Below are positions 40,427 to 48,278 of a DNA stretch of 50,773 nt, in pieces. Positions within the stretch are counted from its first letter, which is position 1; each line of letters opens with the position of its first letter. This DNA comes from DATBIS01 sp036556805. GTDB lineage: Bacteria; Actinomycetota; UBA4738; HRBIN12. The stretch is from assembly GCA_036556805.1 (NCBI GenBank), contig DATBIS010000070.1:1-50773 (forward strand), given 5' to 3'. The notes under the pieces were generated by a model that was given only the letters and a program-made list of their open reading frames with translations, searched no databases and was not told the origin of the DNA. The position numbers were made by a program, and so were the translations under genes.

Positions 40427-41535
40427 GCGCGGTGCTGGACCGGGTGCCGGGGCAGGAGGGCGCGATCGCGTTCCTCCGGCAAGCGGTCGAGCGACCCCAC
40501 CACGCGTACGTGCTCGCGGGTCCCGAGGGCAGCGGCAAGTCGCTCGCCGCGCGCGCGTTCGTGGCGTCGCTCCTCTGCGCGCGCGGTGGATGCGGCGAGT
40601 GCCGCGACTGCCGGCTCGCGCTCGGCGATCGCCATCCCAACGAGTTCCAGGTCGAACCCGAGGGCCGCGACATCCACGTCGACACGGTGCGCGACGAGAT
40701 CTGGCATCCGGCATTCCGCACCGCCCCCGAGCCCGGCCGGAAGGTGTTCGTGATCCGAGAGGCCGATCGGCTGTCCCCCGCGGCCGCCGACACGCTCCTG
40801 AAGGTGCTCGAGGAGCCACCCGCCGACGCCGTGCTCATCCTGATGTCCGCGCGCGCGCACGAGCTGCCCGAGACCGTGCTCTCGCGGTGTCACGTCGTGA
40901 CGTTCGCCGCGCTCGCCGAGCCGTTCGTGATCCACGCGCTCGTCGACGAGGGCGTCGAGGAGCCTCGCGCCCGCCTCGCCGCACGTCTCGCCGGCGGGAA
41001 CCTGGGGCGCGCCCGCCGCCTCGCGGCGACGGAGGACGGGCTCCGGTTCCGCGACGCGGCGCGTTCGGCGGTGGCGGCCGCGACGCGAGGACCGGCCGGC
41101 GCGCTCGAGGCGGCGGGCGTCGTGCTCGACGCGGCCGCCGAGTACAAGAAGGGCCTGCGCGCGGAGCTCGACGAGGAGCTCGCGCCGTTCCTCGACGAGC
41201 AGGGGCGGCGCGAGGACGCGTATCGCGGCGCGATCGCCCGGCTCGAACAGCGCTTCAAGCGTCGCGAGCGACGGGCCGAGCGCGACTTCGTGGACTGGGT
41301 GCTCCTCGGCGTGTCGGCGCTGCTCCGCGACGACGTCGCGGCGGCCGTCGGCCTGGGCGACGACCTTCGTCTGAATCCCGATCTCGAACCGGACGGGTTG
41401 CGTCCCGCGGTGCGGGCCGCGCGCGGGCTCGCCTCGATCGAGGAGGCGCGCGCGGCGCTCGCGGAAGATCTCAACTTGAACACCCGGCTCGTCCTCGAGC
41501 GCGCGTTCCTGCAGCTCTCGGAGCTCGCGGCCTAG
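40423..41535 (+). CDS. holB: DNA polymerase III delta' subunit
   Basis: The 370-residue AAA+ clamp-loader subunit has an intact P-loop AGPEGSGKS (about residues 32-40), a Cys cluster CARGGCGECRDC for zinc, FVIREADRLSPAAADTLLKV and LEEPPADAVLIL, and the SRC motif of sensor I. A C-terminal helical collar follows. It loads the sliding clamp at the replication fork. The GTG overlaps the tmk stop and an AAGGAGG lies just upstream. The short divergent promoter region of the receiver gene follows. Confidence 0.92.
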   Translation: MSAVLDRVPGQEGAIAFLRQAVERPHHAYVLAGPEGSGKSLAARAFVASLLCARGGCGECRDCRLALGDRHPNEFQVEPEGRDIHVDTVRDEIWHPAFRTAPEPGRKVFVIREADRLSPAAADTLLKVLEEPPADAVLILMSARAHELPETVLSRCHVVTFAALAEPFVIHALVDEGVEEPRARLAARLAGGNLGRARRLAATEDGLRFRDAARSAVAAATRGPAGALEAAGVVLDAAAEYKKGLRAELDEELAPFLDEQGRREDAYRGAIARLEQRFKRRERRAERDFVDWVLLGVSALLRDDVAAAVGLGDDLRLNPDLEPDGLRPAVRAARGLASIEEARAALAEDLNLNTRLVLERAFLQLSELAA

Positions 41536-41608
41536 CGCAACTGTGGTGGTAGCACTACTGGCGCGTGCGAACGCCGGTGAGAGCCTTTCATCTGGAGGAT
41601 CGGAACCG

Positions 41609-41983
41609 ATGCCCGTGCGCGTGCTCATCGTGGACGACCAGGAGCCGTTTCGCCTGGCCGCCCGCATGGTGGTGGAGGCCACCGAGGACTTCGACGTCGT
41701 CGGAGAGGCCGACACCGGCGAGCGATCCGTGGAGCTTGCGCGCGAGCTCCAGCCCGACCTCGTCCTGATGGACGTGAACCTTCCCGGCATCAACGGACTC
41801 GACGCGACGCGACAGATCCTCGCCGCCGGCGGTGGCAGCGTCGTGGTGCTGCTGCTCTCGACGTATGAAGAGGAGGAGTATGCGCCGCGCGCCGCCGAGT
41901 GCGGCGCCTCCGCGTACATCCCCAAGGCCGTGTTCGGACCCGACCGGCTCGAACAGGCGTGGGCCGCGGCTACCTCCGGCTGA
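41609..41983 (+). CDS. Single-domain response regulator receiver
   Basis: The 124-residue protein is a lone CheY-type receiver: MPVRVLIVDDQEPFRLAARM with the acidic pair, Asp55 in VLMDVNLPGINGLDATR, LSTYEEEEYAPRAAECGASA, Lys in IPKAVFGPD. The sequence type is that of NarL/LuxR regulators, but no DNA-binding domain follows. The ATG was chosen because GGAGG lies about 12 bases before it and the domain begins there. It ends 14 bases inside the convergent kinase gene. It may be a phosphate acceptor for that kinase or act through protein binding. Confidence 0.85.
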   Translation: MPVRVLIVDDQEPFRLAARMVVEATEDFDVVGEADTGERSVELARELQPDLVLMDVNLPGINGLDATRQILAAGGGSVVVLLLSTYEEEEYAPRAAECGASAYIPKAVFGPDRLEQAWAAATSG

Positions 41984-44033
41984 CCGGCACCGAACCCCGG
42001 ATCGTCGTTCCCGCTCCCGGTGTGGAGCTGACCTGCAACGTGCCGCCGATCGCCTCGATGCGGTCGGCCATGCCCTGCAGACCCGTGCCGGCGTGCACCG
42101 CGCGTTCGTCGAAGCCGGGCCCGTCGTCGGAGACCTCGAAGCGAAGCGTGCCGTCCGACTCCTCCAGGCGCACGCGAATGCCGGCGCCGCTCGCGTGCTT
42201 CGCGGCGTTCTGCAGGGCCTCCAGGCCGCAGAAGTACACGGCGGCCTCGGTCTCCTGCGCGTAGCGTCCGACGCCGTCGGAGTCCAGCGAGATCGGGAGG
42301 GCCGCCTTGCGCGCCTGCGCCTCGATCGCCGCGGCGAGCCCCTCGTCGGCGAGCAGCGGCGGGTAGATGCCCCGGGCGAGATCCCGCAGGTCCTCCAGCG
42401 CGTCGTTGGCCGTCTGTTGGATCCGGATCGTCTGGCGTCGCGCCTCCTCGGGGTCGCGCCCCATCGTCTGCTCCAGGAGCCGCAACTGGACGGCGAGCGC
42501 GACGAGCTGCTGCTGGGCCCCGTCGTGAATGTTCCGCTCGAGCGCCCGCGCCCGGTCGTCCTGCGCCGAGACGATCCGGCGGCGCGACGCGCGCAGCTCC
42601 TCGAGCAGGCGGACGTTGCGCAGGACGAGTCCCGCCTGTGCGGCGAGGTCGCGCACGAGCCGCTGCCGGGTCGGGTCGAGCGGGTCGTTCGCCGGCATGT
42701 CGACGGCGAGCGCGCCGAGGAGCTCGCCCCGATCGCGCACGGGTTCCGCCCAGTCGGCGGGCAACGTCGGGAGGTCGTCGCCCTCAAGCCGGACGGCGTC
42801 CACGGTCCGCTCGTCCTGTGGCCACGCGGCAGCAGGGCGGAGCGCGCCGCCGACCCGCAGCCAGACGGTCGCGCGCGCGGCCCCGGTCGCGCCGGCGAGC
42901 AGCTGGGCGGTGCGCGGCAGCACGTCATCGGTCGCGTAGGTCTCGGAGAGGCGCTCGCTGAACCCGGAGAGGATCTCGTACGGGGTCGCGCGGCCGCCGT
43001 AGACGATCCGGTCCGCGATGCGCCTCGAGAGTCGGAGCGCCGGCCAGAACAACACGCCCATCACGCCCGCCGCGATCGCGAGGCCGGTCCGGCCGAGGCC
43101 GACCCGGCCTCCGGCGACGACCGCCACGGCGACGATCCCCAGGAAGAGCAACGCGGCCACGGTCGCGTAGAGCGCGGTCTTCTTCAGTACGAGGTCCAGG
43201 TCGTAGAGGCGATACTTGAGGAGTGCCACGGCCACGGCGACCGGGATGCCCACGCCGAGGCAGGCGAAGAACAGGAAGAACGCGATGTCGTTCAGGGTGC
43301 TGCTGCCGCCCTTCGGGATGCCGATCGTCGTGACGAGGACGAGCACGAGCGTCGCGCCGGTGAGGCCGGCCGCGTACGCGAGCCACCGCACCTGTTGGCG
43401 CTCGTCGCCCGACGCGCCCCGATACCGGATCACGAGCGAGAACGCGCACGCGAGCGAGAGCGCGACGAGCGAGAGTCCACCGACCCACGCCACCGGGGAC
43501 GACACGGGTCGGAGCGCCTCGATGGCGAACGGGTTCGGCACCTGGAGGACGTCCGTGACGTCGAGGATGCCCGGGGCGAACATTGCCACGACCCCGATCA
43601 CCGCAACGTCGACCACGATCGCCTTCGGCACCCAGCGCCAGCGCGGGGAGGGCACCTGACCGGTCGGGAACAGCAGCAAGAGCAGCGGCACGCCGGCGGT
43701 CGAGAGGAAGACCCAGTTCGACGCCCAGGCGGCAAACGTCCCGAACGGCAAGGAACCGGGGGAGGTCGAGAGCGAGTAGCTGGCGTACTCGGAGGTGAGG
43801 CCACCCAGCAGGATGCCGGAGCCGACCAGCAACATCAGCCAGCCGATCGGGTTCCGCGGCAACCGCGTCGTCACGAAGGAGCCCACGACGGCATAGCTCG
43901 CGAGCGTCGCCACCGACAGGAGGGTCGACGGGTCTCTCGAGAACGTGTGGTTCGCCACGGCGAGGCCGAGCGCGAAGACGAGCATGACGAAGAGGACGCC
44001 GACGAACGCCCAAGCGAGGCGGCGCAAGTTCAT
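41970..44033 (-). CDS. Multi-pass sensor histidine kinase of NarX/LiaS type (HisKA_3)
   Basis: The 687-residue protein has about ten N-terminal hydrophobic segments (residues 5-340), a GAF-like domain (about 365-480), then the HisKA_3 box ARALERNIHDGAQQQLVALA with the phosphorylated His, and HATPase motifs EALQNAAKHASGAG, SDDGPGFD, GTGLQGMADRI. It should pair with NarL-type regulators; candidates are the receiver at 41609 and the regulator at 44651. The start is ATG 44033, where the membrane part begins (MNLRRLAWAF). Its ligand is unknown. It overlaps the convergent receiver gene by 14 bases. Confidence 0.85.
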   Translation of the reverse strand: MNLRRLAWAFVGVLFVMLVFALGLAVANHTFSRDPSTLLSVATLASYAVVGSFVTTRLPRNPIGWLMLLVGSGILLGGLTSEYASYSLSTSPGSLPFGTFAAWASNWVFLSTAGVPLLLLLFPTGQVPSPRWRWVPKAIVVDVAVIGVVAMFAPGILDVTDVLQVPNPFAIEALRPVSSPVAWVGGLSLVALSLACAFSLVIRYRGASGDERQQVRWLAYAAGLTGATLVLVLVTTIGIPKGGSSTLNDIAFFLFFACLGVGIPVAVAVALLKYRLYDLDLVLKKTALYATVAALLFLGIVAVAVVAGGRVGLGRTGLAIAAGVMGVLFWPALRLSRRIADRIVYGGRATPYEILSGFSERLSETYATDDVLPRTAQLLAGATGAARATVWLRVGGALRPAAAWPQDERTVDAVRLEGDDLPTLPADWAEPVRDRGELLGALAVDMPANDPLDPTRQRLVRDLAAQAGLVLRNVRLLEELRASRRRIVSAQDDRARALERNIHDGAQQQLVALAVQLRLLEQTMGRDPEEARRQTIRIQQTANDALEDLRDLARGIYPPLLADEGLAAAIEAQARKAALPISLDSDGVGRYAQETEAAVYFCGLEALQNAAKHASGAGIRVRLEESDGTLRFEVSDDGPGFDERAVHAGTGLQGMADRIEAIGGTLQVSSTPGAGTTIRGSVPVSRR

Positions 44034-44192
44034 GCGTTCCGGCTGCCCGAGCAGGCAGTCCTGCCGTCCATGCGGTGATGGTCCCATCCCGGGCGCACGT
44101 CCGGAAGGAGGGACGGACCACCGTGCGAGGCGTGGTGGCACCACCTGGGGAATCGGGGTGCCGCCAGGCTCGTGCGGCGCGCCGCGCGCGCG

Positions 44193-44198
44193 TACCGT
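44193..44198 (+). promoter_or_regulatory. Possible -10 element for the USP gene at 44226
   Basis: TACCGT lies 27 bases before the ATG, in a 192-base gap divergent to the kinase gene. An AAGGAGG ribosome site follows. The -35 is not evident. Apart from this I see nothing in 44034-44190. Confidence 0.3.
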
Positions 44199-44225
44199 CG
44201 GCCTCAAAGAGAAGGAGGCCCGAAG

Positions 44226-44633
44226 ATGAACACCATCGTGGTGGGGACCGATACCTCCGCCGCAGCAGACCTCGCGGTCACCGACGCGGCGAGCCTCGCG
44301 CGGGAGCGCGGGGCCGAACTGGTCGTGCTCTACGTGCGGCCGGAGGGCGATCTCCGTTTCGTCGTGGACCCCGGCAAGGCCCCCGACCCGCACGCGTACC
44401 TGTCGAAGATGTCGCGTCGCTTCCCGGGCGTGGCGACGCGCACGCGCATGGAGTCCGGCAACGCCGCGGAGAAGATCTGCGAAGTGGCCCAGGAGGAGCG
44501 CGCGGAGACGATCGTCCTCGGCAACCGGGGGACGCACGGCGGTCGCTGGGCCGTCCGGGACTCGGTGCCGAACCTCGTCCTTCGCCACGCGCCTTGCTCG
44601 GTCTACATCGTGGACACGCGGAAGGCGCAGTAG
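44226..44633 (+). CDS. Universal stress protein (single USP domain)
   Basis: The 135-residue protein has a USP fold: MNTIVVGTDTSAAADLAVTD at the start, ELVVLYVRPEGD, then the ATP-binding signature IVLGNRGTHGGRWAVRDSVP and CSVYIVDT at the end. USP proteins of this type bind ATP and affect survival under stress. GGAGG lies 8 bases before the ATG. It stands between two signalling genes and converges with the NarL-type regulator, 17 bases apart. Confidence 0.9.
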   Translation: MNTIVVGTDTSAAADLAVTDAASLARERGAELVVLYVRPEGDLRFVVDPGKAPDPHAYLSKMSRRFPGVATRTRMESGNAAEKICEVAQEERAETIVLGNRGTHGGRWAVRDSVPNLVLRHAPCSVYIVDTRKAQ

Positions 44634-44650
44634 GGGTGAGGCGCCGGGAG

Positions 44651-45319
44651 CTACGCCAGCTCGGTCTCGCGGAGGAATGCCAGCACCGCCATCACGCGGC
44701 GATGCACGTCGGGCTCCTCGGTGAGGCCGAGCTTGTGGAAGAGCGAGTTGATGTGCTTCTCGACCGCGCGCTCGGTGAGGAACAGCGCCTTCGCGATCGA
44801 GGCGTTGTTCCGACCCTGTGCCATGTTCGCGAGGACCTCCCGCTCGCGCTCGGTGAGCTGCGCGAGCGGCGAGTGCGCCATGCGTTCCTTCGCGGCGACG
44901 AGCGCCTCGACCACCTTCGGGTCGAGCACGCTCCCGCCTCGCGCGACCTCGTCGAGCGCGCGCACGAGCTCGCCGACGTCGGCGACGCGCTCCTTGAGCA
45001 GGTATCCGAGGCCCCCCGCGCCGTCCTTCAAGAGCTCGAACGCGTAGTCCTCGTCGGCGAACTGCGAGAGCACCACCACGCCGATGTCGGGATGCTTCGA
45101 CCGGATCTCCTTCGCGGCCTCGATCCCGTCGTTGGAGTTCGTGGGCGGCATCCGGATGTCGGTGAGCACGGCGTCGGGGAGGTGCTCCTCGACCGCGGCG
45201 ATGAGCTCGTCACGGGTCGTGGCGGTGCCGACGAGGTCGACCGCGTCGCTCGTCGCGAGGAGGGCGGCCGTCCCTTCTCGCACGAGATAGTTATCCTCGG
45301 CGAACACGACCCGGATCAC
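44651..45319 (-). CDS. NarL/LuxR-family response regulator
   Basis: The 222-residue protein has a receiver (VVFAEDNYLVREG, Asp54 in AVLTDIRMPP, Lys in YLLKERVADV) and a LuxR-type helix-turn-helix (LTEREREVLANMAQGRNNAS, AVEKHINSLFHKLGL). It should bind DNA after phosphorylation, perhaps by the kinase at 41970. The GTG 45319 is chosen: TACGAT lies 6 bases upstream, so the mRNA would begin at the start codon. A GTG at 45334 is an alternative that would translate the -10. It is divergent from the receiver-cyclase gene. Confidence 0.88.
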   Translation of the reverse strand: MIRVVFAEDNYLVREGTAALLATSDAVDLVGTATTRDELIAAVEEHLPDAVLTDIRMPPTNSNDGIEAAKEIRSKHPDIGVVVLSQFADEDYAFELLKDGAGGLGYLLKERVADVGELVRALDEVARGGSVLDPKVVEALVAAKERMAHSPLAQLTEREREVLANMAQGRNNASIAKALFLTERAVEKHINSLFHKLGLTEEPDVHRRVMAVLAFLRETELA

Positions 45320-45325
45320 GGCCGG

Positions 45326-45331
45326 ATCGTA
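45326..45331 (-). promoter_or_regulatory. -10 element for a leaderless start of the NarL-type regulator
   Basis: On the minus strand TACGAT, preceded by TG, is followed by six bases and then the GTG at 45319. This is the spacing expected when transcription starts at the first base of the start codon. Confidence 0.5.
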
Positions 45332-45357
45332 CACGGGCAGCGGAGGCGCACAGGCAC

Positions 45358-46656
45358 ATGACGCTCAAGGTCGTGCTCGGCGAGGACAACGTGCTCGTGC
45401 GCGAGGGCGTACGCGCGCTCTTGAACTCCTACGACGACATCGAGGTGGTGGGCGTGGCCGAGGACGCCCCGTCGCTGCTCGCGACCGCCACCGAGCACAC
45501 GCCCGACGTGGTCGTCACCGACATCAAGATGCCGCCGAGCTTCCAGCTCGAGGGCATCGACTGCGCCCACGCGATCCGCGAGAAGCACCCTTCGACCGGC
45601 GTCGTGGTGCTGTCGGCGCACGACGACGAGGCGTACGCGCTCGCGCTCCTCGGGAAGGGCCAGAGCGGCCTCGCGTACCTGCTGAAGGACCGGATCGCGC
45701 AGGGCGACGAGCTCGCGCGCGCGATCCGCGAGGTGGCGGCGGGCGGCAGTGCCGTCGACCCGGTGATCGCCGAGCGCCTGTCGGGCCGCAACGAAACCGC
45801 GGTCGAGGACCGCGAGATCCTCGACATGATGGCGCAGGGCCTCGGGTACGCCGAGATGGCCGCGGCCCTGCGCACCACCCCCGAGGCCGTCGACCGGCGC
45901 GTGACGGAGCTGTTCCTGCGGATGTCGGGCGAGGCAGAGGGGCGATCCACGGCGGTCGACGAGCTGAAGCGGCTGCACGCCGCCGTCGTCGAGAAGGAGT
46001 TCCGGGCGAGCTCCCTTCGCTCGTTCGTGCCCTCGCAGGTCGCGGACCGCCTTGGGACCGACGGGCTGATGAGCCAGCAGGAGCTGGAGGTCACGGTGCT
46101 CTTCAGCGACATCCGCGGGTTCTCCACGATCGCGGAGCGGCTCTCCGCGCGCGAGATCGCGGACGTGGTCGGCAGACACCTGCGCGCGATGGCCGAGGTC
46201 GTGATCGACCACGGCGGCACGATCGACAAGTTCCAGGGCGACGCCGTGATGGCGATCTTCGGCGCGCCGGACCCGCTCGTCGACCACGCCGCGCGCGCGC
46301 TGCGGTGCGCGATCGAGATGCAGCGGCGCCAGGCGGCACTCAACGCGCAGGGCTGGGGCACCGACGCGGTGCCCGAGATGGGCGTCGGCATCGGTCTCAA
46401 CACAGGTGTGGTGGTCGCCGGCGCGATCGGCGGCGGCGGGCGCCTCGAGTACACCGTCATCGGGGATGCGGTGAACGTCGCGCAGCGCGTGCAGTCGGAG
46501 GCCGAGGCCGGCGAGATCGTCGCGGCCGCCACGACGATCGCCGCGGCGCCCGACATCCCGTGCGAGGCCATCGGCCTGCGGCACGTGAAGGGCAGGGAGG
46601 AGCCGGTCGAGGTGTTCCGGGTCGTCCTCGCCGAGCTGGACGAGGCGGGGCGATGA
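45358..46656 (+). CDS. Response regulator with class III adenylate cyclase output
   Basis: The 432-residue protein has a receiver (residues 1-120, Asp55 in VVVTDIKMPP, Lys in YLLKDRIAQG), a LuxR-like helical segment (about 150-190, EDREILDMMAQGLGYAEMAA) whose helix-turn-helix is eroded, then a cyclase domain (about 240-405). Cyclase residues are present: metal-binding Asp251 in LFSDIRGF and Asp295 in FQGDAVM, adenine-specifying Lys291 and Asp370, and Asn373/Arg377 for the transition state. So it should make cAMP from ATP in response to phosphorylation. The receiver is close in type to the neighbour at 44651, so both may answer the same kinase. ATG 45358. Confidence 0.88.
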   Translation: MTLKVVLGEDNVLVREGVRALLNSYDDIEVVGVAEDAPSLLATATEHTPDVVVTDIKMPPSFQLEGIDCAHAIREKHPSTGVVVLSAHDDEAYALALLGKGQSGLAYLLKDRIAQGDELARAIREVAAGGSAVDPVIAERLSGRNETAVEDREILDMMAQGLGYAEMAAALRTTPEAVDRRVTELFLRMSGEAEGRSTAVDELKRLHAAVVEKEFRASSLRSFVPSQVADRLGTDGLMSQQELEVTVLFSDIRGFSTIAERLSAREIADVVGRHLRAMAEVVIDHGGTIDKFQGDAVMAIFGAPDPLVDHAARALRCAIEMQRRQAALNAQGWGTDAVPEMGVGIGLNTGVVVAGAIGGGGRLEYTVIGDAVNVAQRVQSEAEAGEIVAAATTIAAAPDIPCEAIGLRHVKGREEPVEVFRVVLAELDEAGR

Positions 46657-46847
46657 CGTCCTCGAGGCCCAAGCCGCGCAGCGTCTTCCGCCGCGCCGAG
46701 CGCTGGCTCGTGGGGATCGTCATGGGCGTGCTCGCGTTCGTGATCGAGAAGGCCGTGCTGCGCTCGATCAAGAAGGGCGCGACGAAGCCCGCACCGGTGG
46801 CCGCGGCGCCGTTCGCAAAGGGATCGGGGACGAACCTCTCGGTGTGA
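46653..46847 (+). CDS. Small membrane protein coupled to the receiver-cyclase gene
   Basis: The 64-residue protein starts MTSSRPKPRSVFRRAERWLV, with one hydrophobic segment at about residues 19-35, a basic patch (RSIKKGATK) and an Ala/Pro-rich end. Its ATG overlaps the stop of the cyclase gene (ATGA), so the two are translated together. The family was not recognised; a membrane tether or regulator for the cyclase is only a guess. Confidence 0.6.
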   Translation: MTSSRPKPRSVFRRAERWLVGIVMGVLAFVIEKAVLRSIKKGATKPAPVAAAPFAKGSGTNLSV

Positions 46848-46931
46848 GGCTTTTTGTGTGACCTTTTGCCTGCGCCTCGTCATGCGAGGCTTCGTGCCGC
46901 TGGCGAGCATGGCAGGTTCGCTCGGCGGCCA

Positions 46932-46960
46932 TTCTGAGGCGCAACGAACAGGTGTATCAT
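46932..46960 (+). promoter_or_regulatory. Promoter of the low-GC secreted-protein operon
   Basis: TTCTGA (46932-46937), a 17-base spacer and TATCAT (46955-46960), preceded by TG, form a plausible promoter 30 bases before the GTG at 46991, with an AAGGAG ribosome site in the leader. Confidence 0.5.
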
Positions 46961-46990
46961 CATGACTGGCGCCGGTTGGAAGGAGACATC

Positions 46991-47680
46991 GTGCGCCGCC
47001 TGATTGCTGTTTCGTTAGGTGCCATTCTGGGCGCGGGTTTCTTCCCGCCCATCCCGGCGCAAGCGGTGACGTGCGGTGAGGAGACACTCTTTGCGATCTC
47101 CGCAGACTTTCCGGCCTATGGAACCAAGGCTGAGGTTTATCTAAAGGATCGCAATCTCGAGAACAGTTGCTCCTCCCCTAACGCTTGGAGCACGGTTCAT
47201 TTGCGACCAGACACTGGGTACACGCGATGGGTCGAGATCGGCTGGTTTGAGGACAAGGACTCAAATGGAAATAAGAGGTGGCGGCTCTTCTATGAAACCC
47301 AGCTAGGTGGATTGAAAGAGTACGCCAACATCCTGTTGAACTGCTGTAAGTGGATTGCTCTTCGACTCCAGAATATCGACGGCGGAAACTACTGGAAGTT
47401 CTACTACGACTCTGACGCGAATGGAGGCTGGACGCTGATTGGTCCTTCGGGCGGAATCGATACCGGCTTCCACAAAGGTTACCCCTACTCAGAGACAGGC
47501 CGCCGAGGTGACCCCGGGACCGGCGCTGTTGACCACTTTAGGGAGCTCACGTTCAAGGATGACCGAGCTCTCTACAACTGGTCCCACTGGACCGACGCTC
47601 ACCAGTTCGGTGTCAACTACATCACCGGATATGAGTACGTCGATATTTCGCACGACGAATATCAGGTCTCGGCGGTGTAG
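46991..47680 (+). CDS. Secreted protein of unknown function
   Basis: The 229-residue protein has a signal peptide (VRRLIAVSLGAILGAGFF, cleavage near AQAVT). The mature part is rich in aromatic residues and Gly, with four cysteines in TCGEE, NSCSSP and LNCCKW that could pair outside the cell. Segments such as WKFYYDSDANGGWTLIG and TRWVEIGWFED suggest a beta-rich fold. The family was not recognised. GTG 46991 is chosen because AAGGAG lies 6 bases before it. The gene has clearly lower GC and more A/T-ending codons than its surroundings, a sign of transfer. The lipoprotein gene follows directly. Confidence 0.65.
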   Translation: MRRLIAVSLGAILGAGFFPPIPAQAVTCGEETLFAISADFPAYGTKAEVYLKDRNLENSCSSPNAWSTVHLRPDTGYTRWVEIGWFEDKDSNGNKRWRLFYETQLGGLKEYANILLNCCKWIALRLQNIDGGNYWKFYYDSDANGGWTLIGPSGGIDTGFHKGYPYSETGRRGDPGTGAVDHFRELTFKDDRALYNWSHWTDAHQFGVNYITGYEYVDISHDEYQVSAV

Positions 47681-48262
47681 ATGTTTCGTCGTAGGCTCGC
47701 TGGGTTGATCCTCGTGAGCCTGGCCATCTCGTCCTGTGCCGACTCTGGTGAGCAGCCCTCAGCGTCGTCCATCCTCCCTCCGCTCGAGAGTGGCCCTGGA
47801 GATCCACCGCAGAACTGGGACAATCCGATTGAGGGCACCAAGATTGCATCGGTCGACGAGTCAAAGCAGCTTCTGCCGTTCTCGGTGGAGGAGCCACATG
47901 GGCTTGGGACTCCAACAAGCATCTACGTGACGCCAGAGGAGTTCCCTAAGCCGGGTCGCGAGATTGCCTTCGTATTCGATGCCCCAGAGTATGGTCGTGT
48001 CGTCATCTTGGAGATGCAAACGGACGAGACGATCGAAGGCTGGCACGAAAGCGTCACGAACATCGTTGCCGGGAACGATTCCCCCACACGCTCGGGCTCA
48101 GCCGCCAGCGTGGATGTCCGGGATGGCCTTGAGGCTCTCCTTACGACATCGGAGGATGGCGTCCGGAACACGCTATTCTGGATAGAACGCGATGTGCAAT
48201 TCATCGTAGACGGACCGGCACTCACTGCAGATCAAGTGACCGCGATCGCGAACGCCCTCTGA
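47681..48262 (+). CDS. Lipoprotein of unknown function
   Basis: The 193-residue protein has a lipobox (LVSLAISSCADSG, Cys at residue 19), then a Ser/Pro-rich linker and a domain with ISIYV-like strands: SIYVTPEEFPKPGREIAFVF, GRVVILEMQTDETI, NTLFWIERDVQFIVDGPALT, ending TADQVTAIANAL. The last part resembles DUF4367-type envelope proteins (strand, hydrophobic sentence, then helix), only by pattern. The ATG follows the stop of the secreted-protein gene with no gap. GC is low as in that gene, so the two probably moved together. It faces the UbiB fusion, 16 bases away. Confidence 0.65.
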   Translation: MFRRRLAGLILVSLAISSCADSGEQPSASSILPPLESGPGDPPQNWDNPIEGTKIASVDESKQLLPFSVEEPHGLGTPTSIYVTPEEFPKPGREIAFVFDAPEYGRVVILEMQTDETIEGWHESVTNIVAGNDSPTRSGSAASVDVRDGLEALLTTSEDGVRNTLFWIERDVQFIVDGPALTADQVTAIANAL

Positions 48263-48278
48263 CGCAGGCGTAGCGCAG

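Noticed and set aside
46874..46890. GCCTCG-TCATG-CGAGGC hairpin as terminator after the small protein gene
   Set aside because: No T run follows on either strand, so it is at most a weak structural element.
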